From Paraspadella gotoi (Eukaryota; Chaetognatha): 64,000 nt of DNA. The notes under the pieces are model-generated. The model saw nothing but the letters and a program-made list of their open reading frames with translations, was not told the DNA's origin and ran no database searches. The DNA is taken from the NCBI GenBank assembly GCA_051294375.1, contig CM119268.1, forward strand, positions 20,363,747 through 20,427,746. Direction: 5' to 3'. The stretch's first letter is position 1. Each line of letters begins with the position of its first letter. Both the position numbers and the translations under genes were made by a program. Below are positions 10,958 through 28,045 of this stretch, one piece after another.

Positions 10958-12120
10958 AAAAAACATGTTTTATATAACCTATTCAGAGATGACGATTTCA
11001 ATCACCAATTTTTTTTATGGCTGCCTACACTACGCCACGCTAATTTTTGTCGTGTCGTAAACACACTTGGAAAAGAAGGGAAAGGAAAAACAATATTTTT
11101 ATGTTATAAAAGTTACAAAATTATTTGTTTCACTATCTTTATTTTTTATTTTTTAGATTTAAAATTATCATTTATGATTTTATTTATTTATTAAAATATT
11201 TTTATGTTAAATATTTAAATATATTATTATTTATCTGTTTGGGATGGGGAGGTTAGTGTTGTCTTCTGGAAATAGAGGGATAATTTTTTGGGGGATTAAG
11301 GTTATATTTGTGGGATTTGATCCCGGTTATCCCACATATTGTATGATTATTTTTACTATAAGGATAAGACTATGTAGTAGAATTGTATGTTCTGATAGGG
11401 ATACATAATGGGGAAAGTTTTATAGGGGCACCTTTATATTTAGAATATAATTTTAAAGTATATGTTAAATTATTTTTTTTCTTAAAATTTTTTTATATAT
11501 ATTTTATATCGTTTTTTAAGTAAAATAAAAAGGTCATCAGTTGGGAACCTCTACCCTTCATGGATCTCGCTCTTTAATCCCAATATCCAGGTATTGGCGA
11601 GCCATCACCAAATGGTGATCCTTACATACTATATTTTGAATATTTTATGAAAGGGCGGGAATTGAATAAGTCAACTGTATCTTATTATATTTTTTAAACG
11701 TTAGCAATTGGGTTAAGGTTAGGGATTAAGGGTGGTTAGGGATTTGTAATAAAAAAATTGTTTACCCTTACCAGTATCTTTTTTTTATTTTTGCGTAGCG
11801 AGATTTCTATGTCGCTCTTAAAAAAAACCTACCGCAAAATCCCAGTCGGCGAATGTAAAAATAAGCCATTTTATTTTTTAATGGATGGTTAATTTTTATA
11901 TTGGTTGTACCAATTTTCATAAATCAACTGCAATGTCTCCAAATCGAATTCCGAAAAGGCTAGCACTTTCCTAAAGGAGTGTCAACCGAAAAAACGAGCA
12001 ACCAGTTAAGTTCGTACCAAAAAATATTAAAAACAAAAAAGTAAAATATTAAATCAAAGTCGGCCTCTTAAAAAGATGCTCTTTCTTTCCTATTTTAAAG
12101 AGGAAGCGAATCTGGTTTCT
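10958..12120. other. AT-rich intergenic sequence without genes
   Basis: Nothing coding is seen. At 11702-11750 there is a GGTTAGGGATTAAGGG-like stretch. At 11826-11870 a relic of the repeat typified by CGCCGACCGGGGTTTTGGCG appears inverted. At 11539-11600 there is a fragment shared with 51796-51850 (GGTCATCAGTTGG). Confidence 0.5.
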
Positions 12121-17714
<5,594 letters not shown>

Positions 17715-19731
17715 AGGATGTGGGCGGGGGGAGAAAGGTCGGTTAGGGGGAGGAGGAAGGGACGGGGGTGGCGGGGGAAATGTAAGGGGGGGGTTAGGGG
17801 GTTCATCGTGAGAGGGTCGAGCTGCTTTAGTTTTTGAAGCTCGAGGGTTGGGAGGATAAGCGAAAGATTTGATTATGGCCGATCAGTTGTAATTATTTGT
17901 TAGAACGTGTGAAGCAAAAGGGGAAGTGCGATTCTTGGGATATTTGTTTTCTTTTATTCTTGTAAAATCTTAAGGCTTTTCCGAGGTGTTTCTCCTGAGA
18001 GCTCAAGGGGGTTTTTTTCTCTCTTCGTGGGAAATGAGATGCTTTTTTTTTTCGGTCTGTCGCTAGTTCTTTTTTTTGTCTGTCGTTGTGATTTTATTTC
18101 TTAACGATTTCTGATTATTCAAAAAACTTTGTTTGGTTTTGTTTTTATGGGTGATCGAATTAATTCTTCTGGTTCATTTTTAAAAAAAATGTAATTGTAA
18201 ACCCCTCCCTTTTAATTCCCGAGAGAGATGTATCATGTTGATGTTGTTGTCTCTCACTTTTCTTAGCCAATTATCGTGTTTAGGTAAATAATACGCCGTA
18301 GACGAATTTTCATGAAAAAAGCTTGATTTTATATAAAACCTTTTTATGTATACATAATAAAAATGCGTTTCATTATGATCTTCGTAGGTTTTTTATCGTA
18401 TCAATGTCCCTCCTCTTCTTCAGCCGCCACTTTTAGAATTTTCAGTAATTAAAAAATGAAAATTTAATACGTTTTTAACGCTTTTGGAAATAAAAACAAT
18501 GTACAAATTTAATTTATCTTTGTAATTTCGGAACTATATCGAGTTCGCGTATGTACAAAAAATGCATGGGTTTCAACTTAAAAAAAAAAGATTTGTAAAT
18601 ATTTTTCATTTTTTCGTTGTCTCAGCCGAATTTTTACCTTCTCTCTCTCTAGGCTGCTTTACATTCCTTTTTTTCTTTCTTTTGTTAAAAACTTTTCCTA
18701 AGTCATGCGAAACTGTTAGCGGTTGTACAAAAAAAATTATTACTATGATTCTTTTGTTATCGAATTCTTTAAAAAAGAAAAACAAAAACAATCCGCTCTG
18801 TGTTGTATACCGTGGTTTAAATCGCTCGAACGGGAAATTTCGGAATAATAAAAAAAAATGAAATGCCGTTTTGTATTTATATGCAAACGAAAAAAAAAAG
18901 TTCCAAAGATGATTCGGTCTCTTAATTCGCTAATTTTTACCATTCGTTCTAATCAATTATATTTAAAGATAAGGCAGAAAATTGAATTTGAAAAAAAATT
19001 AAATTAAAAAGAAAACGGGAAAGCGGGAAAAACCTGGCGCTCTTTTTTGTTTTACTCCATTTGTGCACCTAAAAAAGTTCAAACTTAGTCACGTGATATC
19101 CGAGCCGTGGTTTTTCTTCCTCAACCGTTTCTCTGTTTTCGCTTATTTTTTTTGTGGTCGTAGTAGTTCTTTAAAAGATAATCCCTCTACTTATGTTTAA
19201 GTAAAGTCATGCGCCGTCTTTTTACAATCTGAATAAAAAAAACCTACGTAAACGTTTTGTATTTTTTCTCGTGGAAGAGATCCTTAGTCACATTAGTTAG
19301 TTTTTATTTTTAAAAATAAATTTTCCTAAAAGTTTCATAAACTAATTATTCAATGTTCATTGATCGTGCAAGTCTGCTAAGTGCTAAGCGCCGATGTTAC
19401 AAACTTAGCTTTTATTGTATTAAATTTATTGAGTTAAGGCGGAGATGAAAAGATGAAGACATGGGTAGAACTTTGTAATAACTCAGCTGGGTTTAGGATA
19501 TCACCAATTCAGGAACACGTTTTTAATCACGGCTCCATACGCTGCATATTATTTTAAGGACCGTGTCAATCAAGTTCGTAGATAATACGTAGAAGATAAA
19601 GTTAAATTCGATTATGAATAATTTACCCGTGTTTAAATTTGTTGTTCTTCATTAGATCTCTAAAAACGCAAAATAATTTTTGCGGTAAAATTTTACTTTC
19701 GCCGACCGGGGTTTTGGCGTCTTGGAAAAAC
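17715..19731. other. Rap1 3' UTR and AT-rich intergenic DNA
   Basis: The UTR starts G-rich. AATAAA at 18356-18361 is a plausible poly(A) signal, 642 nt after the stop. Beyond it I see homopolymer-rich sequence without genes. At 19682-19722 there is a copy of the TTTTACTTTCGCCGACCGGG repeat, immediately before a Tc1-like element. Confidence 0.45.
18356..18361 (+). terminator. Candidate poly(A) signal of Rap1
   Basis: AATAAA in AT-rich DNA 642 nt after the Rap1 stop codon; the first clear hexamer I noticed. Confidence 0.4.
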
Positions 19732-21564
19732 TACAGTACCGGAAACCTAGAATTTCGTATGTCTGTAGATAGAATAACTTTTCCATTTTAGGATAAATGG
19801 CTTTATGATTTTATAGGAAGTTGTCTGTATGTCTGGCTATTACCCATTGAAGCAATTTTTCAGATAAATAATCCTAAACCACTTAAAAATTGGGTCCAAA
19901 AAATATTTAAAAAATTGCATAGCTCTGATATATTTATACATTTTTTAAACATTTTTTGCTAACTTGTACTCGAGAGGGTTTGTAAACTTCTGTAGAAATT
20001 TCGTTACTATTGAAAGATTTTTTGCCATATTTATCAGTGTTGATATTTGAGATAGGTCATTTTTTATCAAGCCATGACCGGCGAAGCCGGTTCAGGCTTG
20101 ATATTCATTCGGGTGAGCTTCTTTGTGACGTAGTCATCGTCGTCGTCCGTCACGCTGTTTTTCTATATAAATACTACTACGCTTTTATAGGTTTGGCTGT
20201 GACTTACCGTTTTTTTATAAAAAAAATTATTATGAATTATGATAAAGTTTTACAAAAGTGTGCATTCATAGTAAGTTAAAAATTTAGATATGGCTTCTCA
20301 TCTTGAAATAGCTTTGATATTTCTTATTACATTGGATTTAAGTATTTTTTGTTTGAATTTCCACTTCATTATGATTTACTGCAATATGCAAATGAGATTA
20401 TAGTACTCATTATCATATCCAAATTAGTATATAGAAATGTTTTAATCTAATTTACATATTGCAGTATATAATATTGAAATGAAATTCAAAAATTTTTTTT
20501 TAAATCTCTAATAAAAATGGGAACTCAAAATAACTTTTTAATGACTATATCTTAATTTTAATAAAAATAAAAATAAAATCTTTTACAAGCTGCGATTGGA
20601 AAAAATTGGAAAAAATTTCAAATTGTAAACCATTGTAACATTTTTTGCCTTTCTTTTATTTCTTTTATTCTTTTATTTCAGAAAAAACGAGTTCAGTTTC
20701 TGCACTGACTGTACAGCGGCCTGCGTGTCCAGCTTTGTCTCTCTCTCTCTTTCTCTTTCTGTCTCTTTCTCTCTTTTTAAGATCTCTTTTTATTTCGTTC
20801 TTTTTTTGAAAAATTATGATTGTTTTCTTTCTAAAACTTTTATTCGGGGCTTTTTTTCTCAATACAAAATCCCAAATTTACATCCGAGATTTTCGTGGAT
20901 ACATTTTTAAAAAGTGAAGAATAACTTATATTGACATGCATTGTCACATATAAATCAGCTAATGTGACTTATTATATATGCAGCACTTTCGCCGAACAAT
21001 ATGCATTACATTTAAAAAAAATAAATTTGTATTTATTTATTATTGTAACTTTGAACCTGTTGGCCCACTATTGGCAAATTATATCTAAAATAGGAGTTGA
21101 TAAGAGAGATATAGTCAAATTAAACATTACTTTTTTTGTTATTCTGATAATTTATACTATTATTAAATTTATAAATATTTTTAGTGTATATATTTAATCA
21201 TTTTTAACTTTTTTTTAATAATAATTATTTGAGTTGTAATAACTATTTATAAATTAATTAAATATGCAAATATAAAATTTGACCTCATATTCGTCGGAAA
21301 ATGAGTTCAGCTCTGCAGCGGCGGTCCAGCGGCGGTCCAGCGGCTGTCCAGCTTCTCTCTCTCTCTTCTCTCTCTCTCTCTCTCTCTTTTTTTCCTTCTA
21401 AAAACTTTTATTATCGCCATTTATTCCGCGCTTTTTTTCTCAATACAAAATCCCAAATTTACATCCGAGATTTTCGTGGATTTTTTCCCTAAAATATTCT
21501 GATTATTCTTTATATAAACGAGAGAGACCTAATAATGCGTTTCGTTGGCGGGAAAACTGTCCAG

Positions 21565-21600
<36 letters not shown>

Positions 21601-22308
21601 ACTCATACACGCATTTGTTTGTTTTATTTACGATGAATGATTCATCGCGTCAATGAATGACTATCATCATGGCTTGATCCTTATGCTTTTAAGATTTTTC
21701 AATGATGCATAACTTTGTGAATATTATGGTTTTGGCACATGTTAAAATTTTTGTAACAAAATTCAATTGTTAATCCTGCTAAAAATATTATTGTCATTTG
21801 TTATATATTAATAAATATTTAAAAGCTTCAGTGCAACAACCCAATGAACTAATTCAAAAGGTTGCATTGAAAATCGATTTAGTAATAGAAGGAAAAAAGA
21901 AATTTTTTGAGAGAATTAGAAGTTATAAAAAGTGTTCAATTTTGGCCCGCCTTACTACCCAAGGCCTACCTAAGTACCTATTACTAAAATTTAAAACCAT
22001 AATATTCACAAAGTTATGCATCATTGAAAAAATGACCCATCTCAAATATCAATACTGATAAATATGGCAAAAAATCTTTCAATAGTAACGAAATTTCTAC
22101 AGAAGTTTACAAACCCTCTTGAGTACAAGTTAGCAAAAATTTAAGAAAAAATTTCTAAATATATCAGAGCTATGCAAGTTTTTAAATATTTTTTGACCCA
22201 TTTTTTAAGTGGTTTAGGATTATTTATTTGAAAAATTGCTTCAATGGGCAATAGCCAGACAGTTATTCAATCTACACACTTACGACTTTCTAGGTTTCCA
22301 GTACTGTA
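19732..22308. mobile_element. Tc1/mariner-like element with ~300-bp inverted repeats, split by a second repeat
   Basis: The ends read TACAGTACCGGAAACCTAG at 19732 and its inverse (CTAGGTTTCCAGTACTGTA) ending at 22308, with TA at both edges. Inverted arms continue: 19732-20065 plus 21695-21740 on the left match 21996-22308 on the right. Bases 20066-21694 are a nested copy of the ATCAAGCC repeat. Without it the host element is about 950 bp. It has no intact transposase. Confidence 0.75.
20066..21694 (+). repeat. ATCAAGCC repeat family, copy C1
   Basis: This unit begins ATCAAGCCATGACCGGCG, whose start folds as a hairpin (CCGGC-GAA-GCCGG inside TCAAGCC/GGCTTGA), and ends TTATGCTTTTAAGA. It sits in a T tract. 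Internal landmarks are a CGTCGTCGTC run, a conserved hairpin at about 20377-20464 (ACTGCAATATG / CATATTGCAGT), two CT-rich tracts, and CAAATTTACATCCGAG. It is shared with 29772-31786 and, inverted, with about 58800-59916. It has no coding frame, and its class is not identified. Confidence 0.7.
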
Positions 22309-24000
22309 CTTAAAAGTTAAAAATACTTATTTTTAAAAAAAATTCTATAAAATGGTCCATACATGTGAGCATATTTATTATAATGATTTTTTTCGATCTG
22401 GTATAGAAGCAGTGATCTTTTCTTAACATGCAATACCATTGGGACACACTGTATTATGTGGAATAAACCTTAACAAAGTTAAATTCGATTATGATAAAAC
22501 TAACCGTGTTTAAATTATGCGTTTTTGGAAATCTAACGAAAAACAACAAAGGAGTTTTGCTTTTTGCTTCTGCGCATCACAAATAATCCGTCGAGGCGAA
22601 ATTGCGCATTTGTAAATATACGTGACGATGGTTCGGTCAGAGAATGGATTTTTTCTTTTTGAAGAGACATGCCACAGGTAGGACCCAACTCCGAAGATAA
22701 TATAAAATTTCGACTATTAGAAAAGTTTTTTAAGTTGTCTTGACTAAATATTTAAGCAATCATTTTCAAAAAAAAATTTATATTATACGTCTAGATTAAT
22801 ACATTAACTATTATTTGTCTTTTTTATATAATTTTTTTTAATCTTAAAATTTTTTGATGGATTCTGTCAGAGCATAAAAAGTTAAACAAGAAATATAATT
22901 ACAGCTTTTAAAAATTCTTACGTTTTCTAAGTGAAAATAAAAAAAACTGATAAAATCATCGAAAGAAGATGATTTTTTATGGTTTTTCTTATTTTTGACC
23001 TACTTATCATGAAAATATTTAAAAAAGAATTATACTTTGTGTACACAACTTTTTATGAGCTATCTGAATCTGGTCTTAAAATTTTAAAATTATCAAAAAA
23101 TTTTGGCCTTTCCTATCTATAAATAAATATTAAAAAAATAATTATTTGGGTAGAGAGCCATGCTGCCATATAAGAAATATTTTGTCCATTGAAAGTATAC
23201 TTCAAAATGTATAAATTTTTCGTTTGAGCATGTAATCATTCTAAATTTTTGACTCACACCATTGACTGGCGCTACCCCTAGCATAGGTGAAATATATTTA
23301 GATGTAAACTTGTAAATCCCACCAAAACCTTTCAAGTTACAAATTGTAAATCCTACCAAAAACTCTTATTTCAATTTTGTTTTCCTCTTTTAACTGTGCC
23401 CCATCGCCAGTGCCCTCTTTCAGTCTTTGCTTTGTTCGCTTTCGAAGTCAGAAACGAATCTTTCCATTCATTTTTCACCAAATCGAAACAACTTTTTCTA
23501 GCTCTGCGTTCTACCGCCGCCTCACAACAAATAAAACAAAAGAGGTTAAATTTTACTTTCGCCGACCGGGGTTTTGGCGTATTTTAAAAAATCATTTAAA
23601 AATATTTATTAAAAAAAATTTTTTTTTACCTAATTACCCTTCGTTTAAATCGGCAAATTACCTCAGCATCGATTGACTTGTCGTGATGATCCCTCGCCTC
23701 GCTACGCCCTCATTCATAAACGATCGAGATCGCGGAGATCCCAAAGCTCGAGCCTCACCAACCTAGTAAGGCGGATCAAAGTGAAAACTAAGTTCTTTGA
23801 TGTAAATAATGTAAAAGTATTTTCCAATAATAATACGTAATCCTTATTTCTTATGCATCAAAAAGTATTTAAAAGCTTTGTTTTAACTTGCTCTTTTCAA
23901 TAAATGTACAAATAGATTGAGTAAATAATACTCGAAAAAAAATTGGCGCGCCTTACTACCGGGCCTTAACTCTTACTCATCCCTACCTCCTGCTCGAGCG
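22309..24000. repeat. Mixed repeat remnants
   Basis: Bases about 22690-23160 match the left arm of the foldback at 653-1395, followed at 23175-23270 by sequence also found at 1540-1630. At 23548-23600 there is another TTTTACTTTCGCCGACCGGG copy. No gene is seen. Confidence 0.5.
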
Positions 24001-25654
24001 TTGAGCAATTTTATCCCTCCGTCTCACCCACCATTTATCACGAACGCGTTCATCGCTGTCCGGACGTCCACGCTCACTTTCACTCCCTTATCACCGCCAT
24101 CTTTATCTCGGCCACCAATGGCCAATTTATCACTACGCTATCACAACTGTACGGAATTGATTTTTATTTCGGGCCTTCAAGGTCCCGATACCACTGCTCT
24201 AGTTTAATCTTGCTTCACGCAAACACGTTATGGGTAACTCATAACAATTATTAGTCTCTTCAACGGTTTATTGTATTTTATTTTTTACTAATATGTAGTT
24301 TTAACTATGTCTGTATAATTTTAACCTTACAGTTAAATAATTCCTCCTATGCTTATTGTATATTGTATAATCCACCACTTAGTGTAGCAGCAACTACGCG
24401 CGCGCCGTTGTCACTCCGGACCATTTTACCACTTTAGTCCCCAATCACCTTCCTCCCATTTTATCACTTTTCCCCTATCCCCTCCACCTTGACCCCGTCT
24501 GGCACTTTATCACTCCCTCCCCAATTGAGTCTGGCGCCTTTGATGCGGCCATCCGCACTCGTTATCGAGATCCGAATTTTTTTGAGAAGAAAGGAGGACG
24601 AAGAAAAAGTGAGTGAGAGAGAGAGAGAGATGGAACGAGGGAGGCGTTTTCGCTCTTAGGCTCGGAGGTCGAAACTGTAATAGAAGATAAAGCGGGAAAA
24701 CTGTCGCTATTTGGTTTTCGCAAAGAAAATTATCTGCTTAGCCTGAGGTGAAAAATTCATCTCTCCGAGAAAGAATCGCTGACTGACATTCAACTAGATT
24801 ATTAGTATTACTATGACCTCATATGAAGCGTTAAGCATAAACAAACCTACAAGTTGTCATGAGTGAATAACGATAAAGTAGGCAAATTTACTCTAAAATA
24901 AAAAAATGTAAATGTCTAAACGTGATTTAATCTTTTTCAGCATCTTATACTTGGTCCAATATTTTTTTGTTGAGGTAAAAAAGAAAAAAAATCTGTCGTT
25001 CATTCCCTCTTAATCCTTTCGCCCCTCCCCGCTTATTTCCCATTCAAGGTCAAACGAACAAAAGGTCACCAGGGGTCACTCGAGGTCAAAAACGATCCCG
25101 CGGTTTCGGCTGGGGATGCAGAAAGAGGGGAGGAGAGATAGGAATGTGTTAAATCAGGAAAGAGAGAGAGTGAGTGAGTTTCTAGGCGTGAAATGAAAAG
25201 AGAAGGACACGAAACAAACGATGAAACTAATTTTCAGGGTTTTTTTTTATCGACCTGTTTTTGTAAATCTCGTCAGCGTTTTTCTTCTTCTTTTTTTCCC
25301 CGTCATCTCTTCTCTCCTACTTGGAGGTTTTCTTTTATTTCTTACTAGCTCAAATAAAATGATAATGCTAACTCTTTTCCTAATGATATAGAAAAACACA
25401 ATTTAGCACCAATAAAAAGAAAAAAGTTTTTTCACCTTCTTGTTCGCTATCACCCTACATAAAAATACTTTTTTTTATTCCAGAAGGAATAAACATTTTC
25501 ATATTTTTTGCAGGTAAACCCTGTTATCTTTATTAAAGCTAACAGACAAAGATAATAACTATGACAAAGACGGAGAGAATGACAAAAACAACCATGAATT
25601 CTTTTTAATCTTTCAAATCATTACTTGCAGTTAATTGAAAAGAGCGCTGGAATG
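24001..25654. other. Intergenic region with candidate regulatory array
   Basis: C-rich sequence with recurring TTATCAC motifs (24000-24550), a short GA run at 24613, then the nuclear-receptor half-site array at 25044-25088. No coding signal was found. Confidence 0.4.
25044..25088 (+). promoter_or_regulatory. Array of nuclear-receptor half-sites, DR4-DR4
   Basis: TCAAGGTCA (25044-25052) is followed by AGGTCA (25063-25068), GGGTCA (25073-25078) and AGGTCA (25083-25088), all in the same orientation. The last three are each separated by exactly 4 bp, the DR4 layout. The first has the TCA extension that monomeric receptors such as FTZ-F1/ERR prefer. Function is inferred from the motif only; no gene is adjacent. 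Confidence 0.45.
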
Positions 25655-25992
25655 ACTCTATAATCCACTTTGTCGGTCCGTCGGTTCTCCCCCAAAATCT
25701 TGTCGGTCATTCACTTAAGTCATGTCAGAACATAGAATTATAATAAATTATGCAAAAAAAAAAATGATGTCCGTCCGTCGGTCCCCCAATTACTCGTGAT
25801 TGGAATGGATAGATTAAGATGAACTTTTTGTGTTGGACTGTTGGTAGGAAAGTGTGTGATTGAGTAGGATACAAAGTTTAAATGGAATCGTGCAAGTGGA
25901 AAATGAGTTTAAATGAAAAAAAAACATAATTGGATAGTAAGTGAAAAACAAAAGTCACTTTTACCTAATGATTTTTATCAAAGGTTCTCTTC

Positions 25993-26035
<43 letters not shown>

Positions 26036-26575
26036 CCCTTGACAATTTAGCCGTTGATTGATCAGTTAATTGAATGATTAATTTATGGATTCTTTTATTG
26101 AAATATTTTATTGAAATATTCACATTAACATGTTGGAGAGTTTTTTCTCTCTATTTATTATTTTTATTAGGGAATTTATCAGATATCAAGGTGTCATTAA
26201 TCGACTGTCACATCATAAATGATAGATTATTATCACATCACTGATCAGTAATGATTCAAAAATTCATATCATTGATTTAATAGAGCTTTATTATTTCATG
26301 GATAAATGGTTATCTTTTCATGATTGATTATCATCCTACCAATAATATATTTATCTCTTTAGAATGATTCTTATATCTTTTGGTAAACAAACAGTTATTA
26401 GATTAGATTAGATTAAATTTATTTAGAAGTCTGTTTTGATTTGTTAAGTTATGATCTGTTATAATCTGTTAAGATTACTAATTGAAAGAACTAACATAAC
26501 TTATCTAATTAGCTGATTACCGCTAAATTATCGTAGACAGATCCGACATTGTTTGCTCAAACTTGTTTTCGTTCA
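25655..26575 (+). mobile_element. GTCGGATCTGC-family element, copy D1 (5' truncated)
   Basis: It shares CTTTGTCGGTCCGTCGG, AATTATGATAAATTATGCAAA and an end at CAGATCCGACATTGTTTGCTC (26536-26556 region) with copies at 45745-46855 and, inverted, 49440-51490. It contains a (CT)n tract at 25998-26033 and AT-rich TGATTAAT repeats. It has no coding capacity. Confidence 0.6.
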
Positions 26576-27216
26576 AATGGTCGGTAAACACCTTAAACTT
26601 AACCCATCCTTAATCATTTCCTAACTTTTCTTCGTTAGCATTCCTTAGAAAAAAAGAAAAAAAAAGAAAATGGAAAAACCCAAAATTACCCCGAAAATTT
26701 ATTCTAAAAAAAAAAAAGAGGATGACGAACAAAGACTCGGGCTGTTCCGGAGCCACCATGCGCCGTCTCGTGCGTCTGAGAAGCGCTCCGCCTCTTTTTT
26801 TACGATTCGCCGCGTAAAAATCTCACGATTCGCCTCCCCCCCACTCGTTTTTTTTTTAAAGAAAAAAGAGTAGAACGCTCGACACAATATGGGGGAGCCG
26901 CTTACTACTACAATATGTAATAAATTTTCCTCCCCCCCATTTTTTTTCCTCGGGCGCGAAAAGATGAATTTTTTTCTCTTCTGAGGATGGAAGATGGAGG
27001 GGGGCACAGGGGGGGACTGAATATTAACGCGTGGTCGTGAGGATTCATAACCGGGATCGAATGTGTGGGGGGGACGAGAGAGAGAGAGAGAGAGAGCATC
27101 AGAGAGGGGGTCTGCATTTATATTCGCCAATTAGGGAAATGAAGGACTTGGAAAAAAAATTATTCAACGATTCGCGAATTCAAAGGATCGAGATGGTTAG
27201 CGCCGAAAGGAGGAAG
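26576..27216. other. Intergenic DNA, low complexity
   Basis: A-rich and G-run-rich sequence with a GA microsatellite at 27077-27096. I see no gene. Open frames here are short and lack domains. Confidence 0.4.
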
Positions 27217-27715
27217 GGATAAAGGGGGTAAGGGGGGACCGGGTAATGGGGTAAGTTTATTTGGGTAAGGATTGAGAAGAGAGGGGGTAAGGGGTGACCG
27301 GGTAGTGGGGTAAGTTTATTTGAGGTAAGGATTGAGAAGAGAGGGGTAAGGGGTGACCGTGTAGTGGGGTAAGTTTATTTGAGGTAGGGATTGAGAAAAG
27401 AGGGATAAAGGGGTAAGGGGTGACCGGGTAGTGGGGTAAGTTTTATTTGAGGTAGGGATTGAGAAAAGAGGGATAAAGGGGGTAAGGGGAGACCGGGTAG
27501 TGGGGTAAGTTTATTTGAGGTAAGGATTGAGAAGAGAGGGGGTAAGGGGTGACCCGTGTAGTGGGGTAAAGTTTTATTGAGGTAAGGATTGAGAAAGAGA
27601 GGGGGTAAGGGGTGACCGTGTAGTGGGGTAAGTTTATTTGAGGTAAGGATTGAGAAGAGAGGGGGTAAGGGGTGACCGGGTAGCGGGTAAGTTCATTTGA
27701 GGTAGGGATTGGAAA
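27217..27715. repeat. Minisatellite, ~60-bp unit, about 8 copies
   Basis: The unit reads approximately GGGGTAAGGGGTGACCGGGT, AGTGGGGTAAGTTTATTTGA, GGTAAGGATTGAGAAGAGAG. Copies differ by single bases and small indels. The strong purine bias on the plus strand leaves a long open frame on the minus strand that is not a gene. Confidence 0.9.
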
Positions 27716-27837
27716 AAGAAGTAAAGATGTGGTAGAGGAAGTTTGAGTGATGAGTTGGCAATCGAGGCAATGGAAAAGCCAAAAGGGTCTTTGAAGGAAA
27801 GTCATTACGGGAATCGTTCTTTATACTATTGAAACAT

Positions 27838-28045
27838 TGTATTATACCACTTCATTGATAGGGAAGAGGATATGCTGGGAGTGAATAAACTATGTGAGAA
27901 TCTTGATTGAAAGCTTACATGGTCCTGCTATGTTATTATCTTGTAAGAGTGATGGAGGCAAAATTAGGGGCAAGATAGCTTATTTATTAAATGAAGGGAT
28001 AATTTTATATTGGTTGTATAATGTATATACCAATTTCATAACTGT
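27838..28045 (+). repeat. Dispersed repeat family E, copy 1
   Basis: It shares CTTGTAAGAGTGATGGAGGC and GGGGCAAGATAGCTTATTTA with 41640-41792. A more diverged relative is at about 55330-55600, sharing CACTTCGTTCATAGGGAAG and TTGTACCAATTTCATA. About 200 bp, non-coding, SINE-sized, but no Pol III box was recognised. Confidence 0.6.

Noticed and set aside
20066-21694. Treating ATCATGGCTTGAT near 21667 as the terminal inverted repeat of the ATCAAGCC element
   Set aside because: The empty-site comparison shows the element continues to TTTTAAGA at 21694, so that match is internal.
27443-27805. 120-codon Pro/Thr/Tyr-rich minus frame
   Set aside because: Translation of the 60-bp minisatellite.
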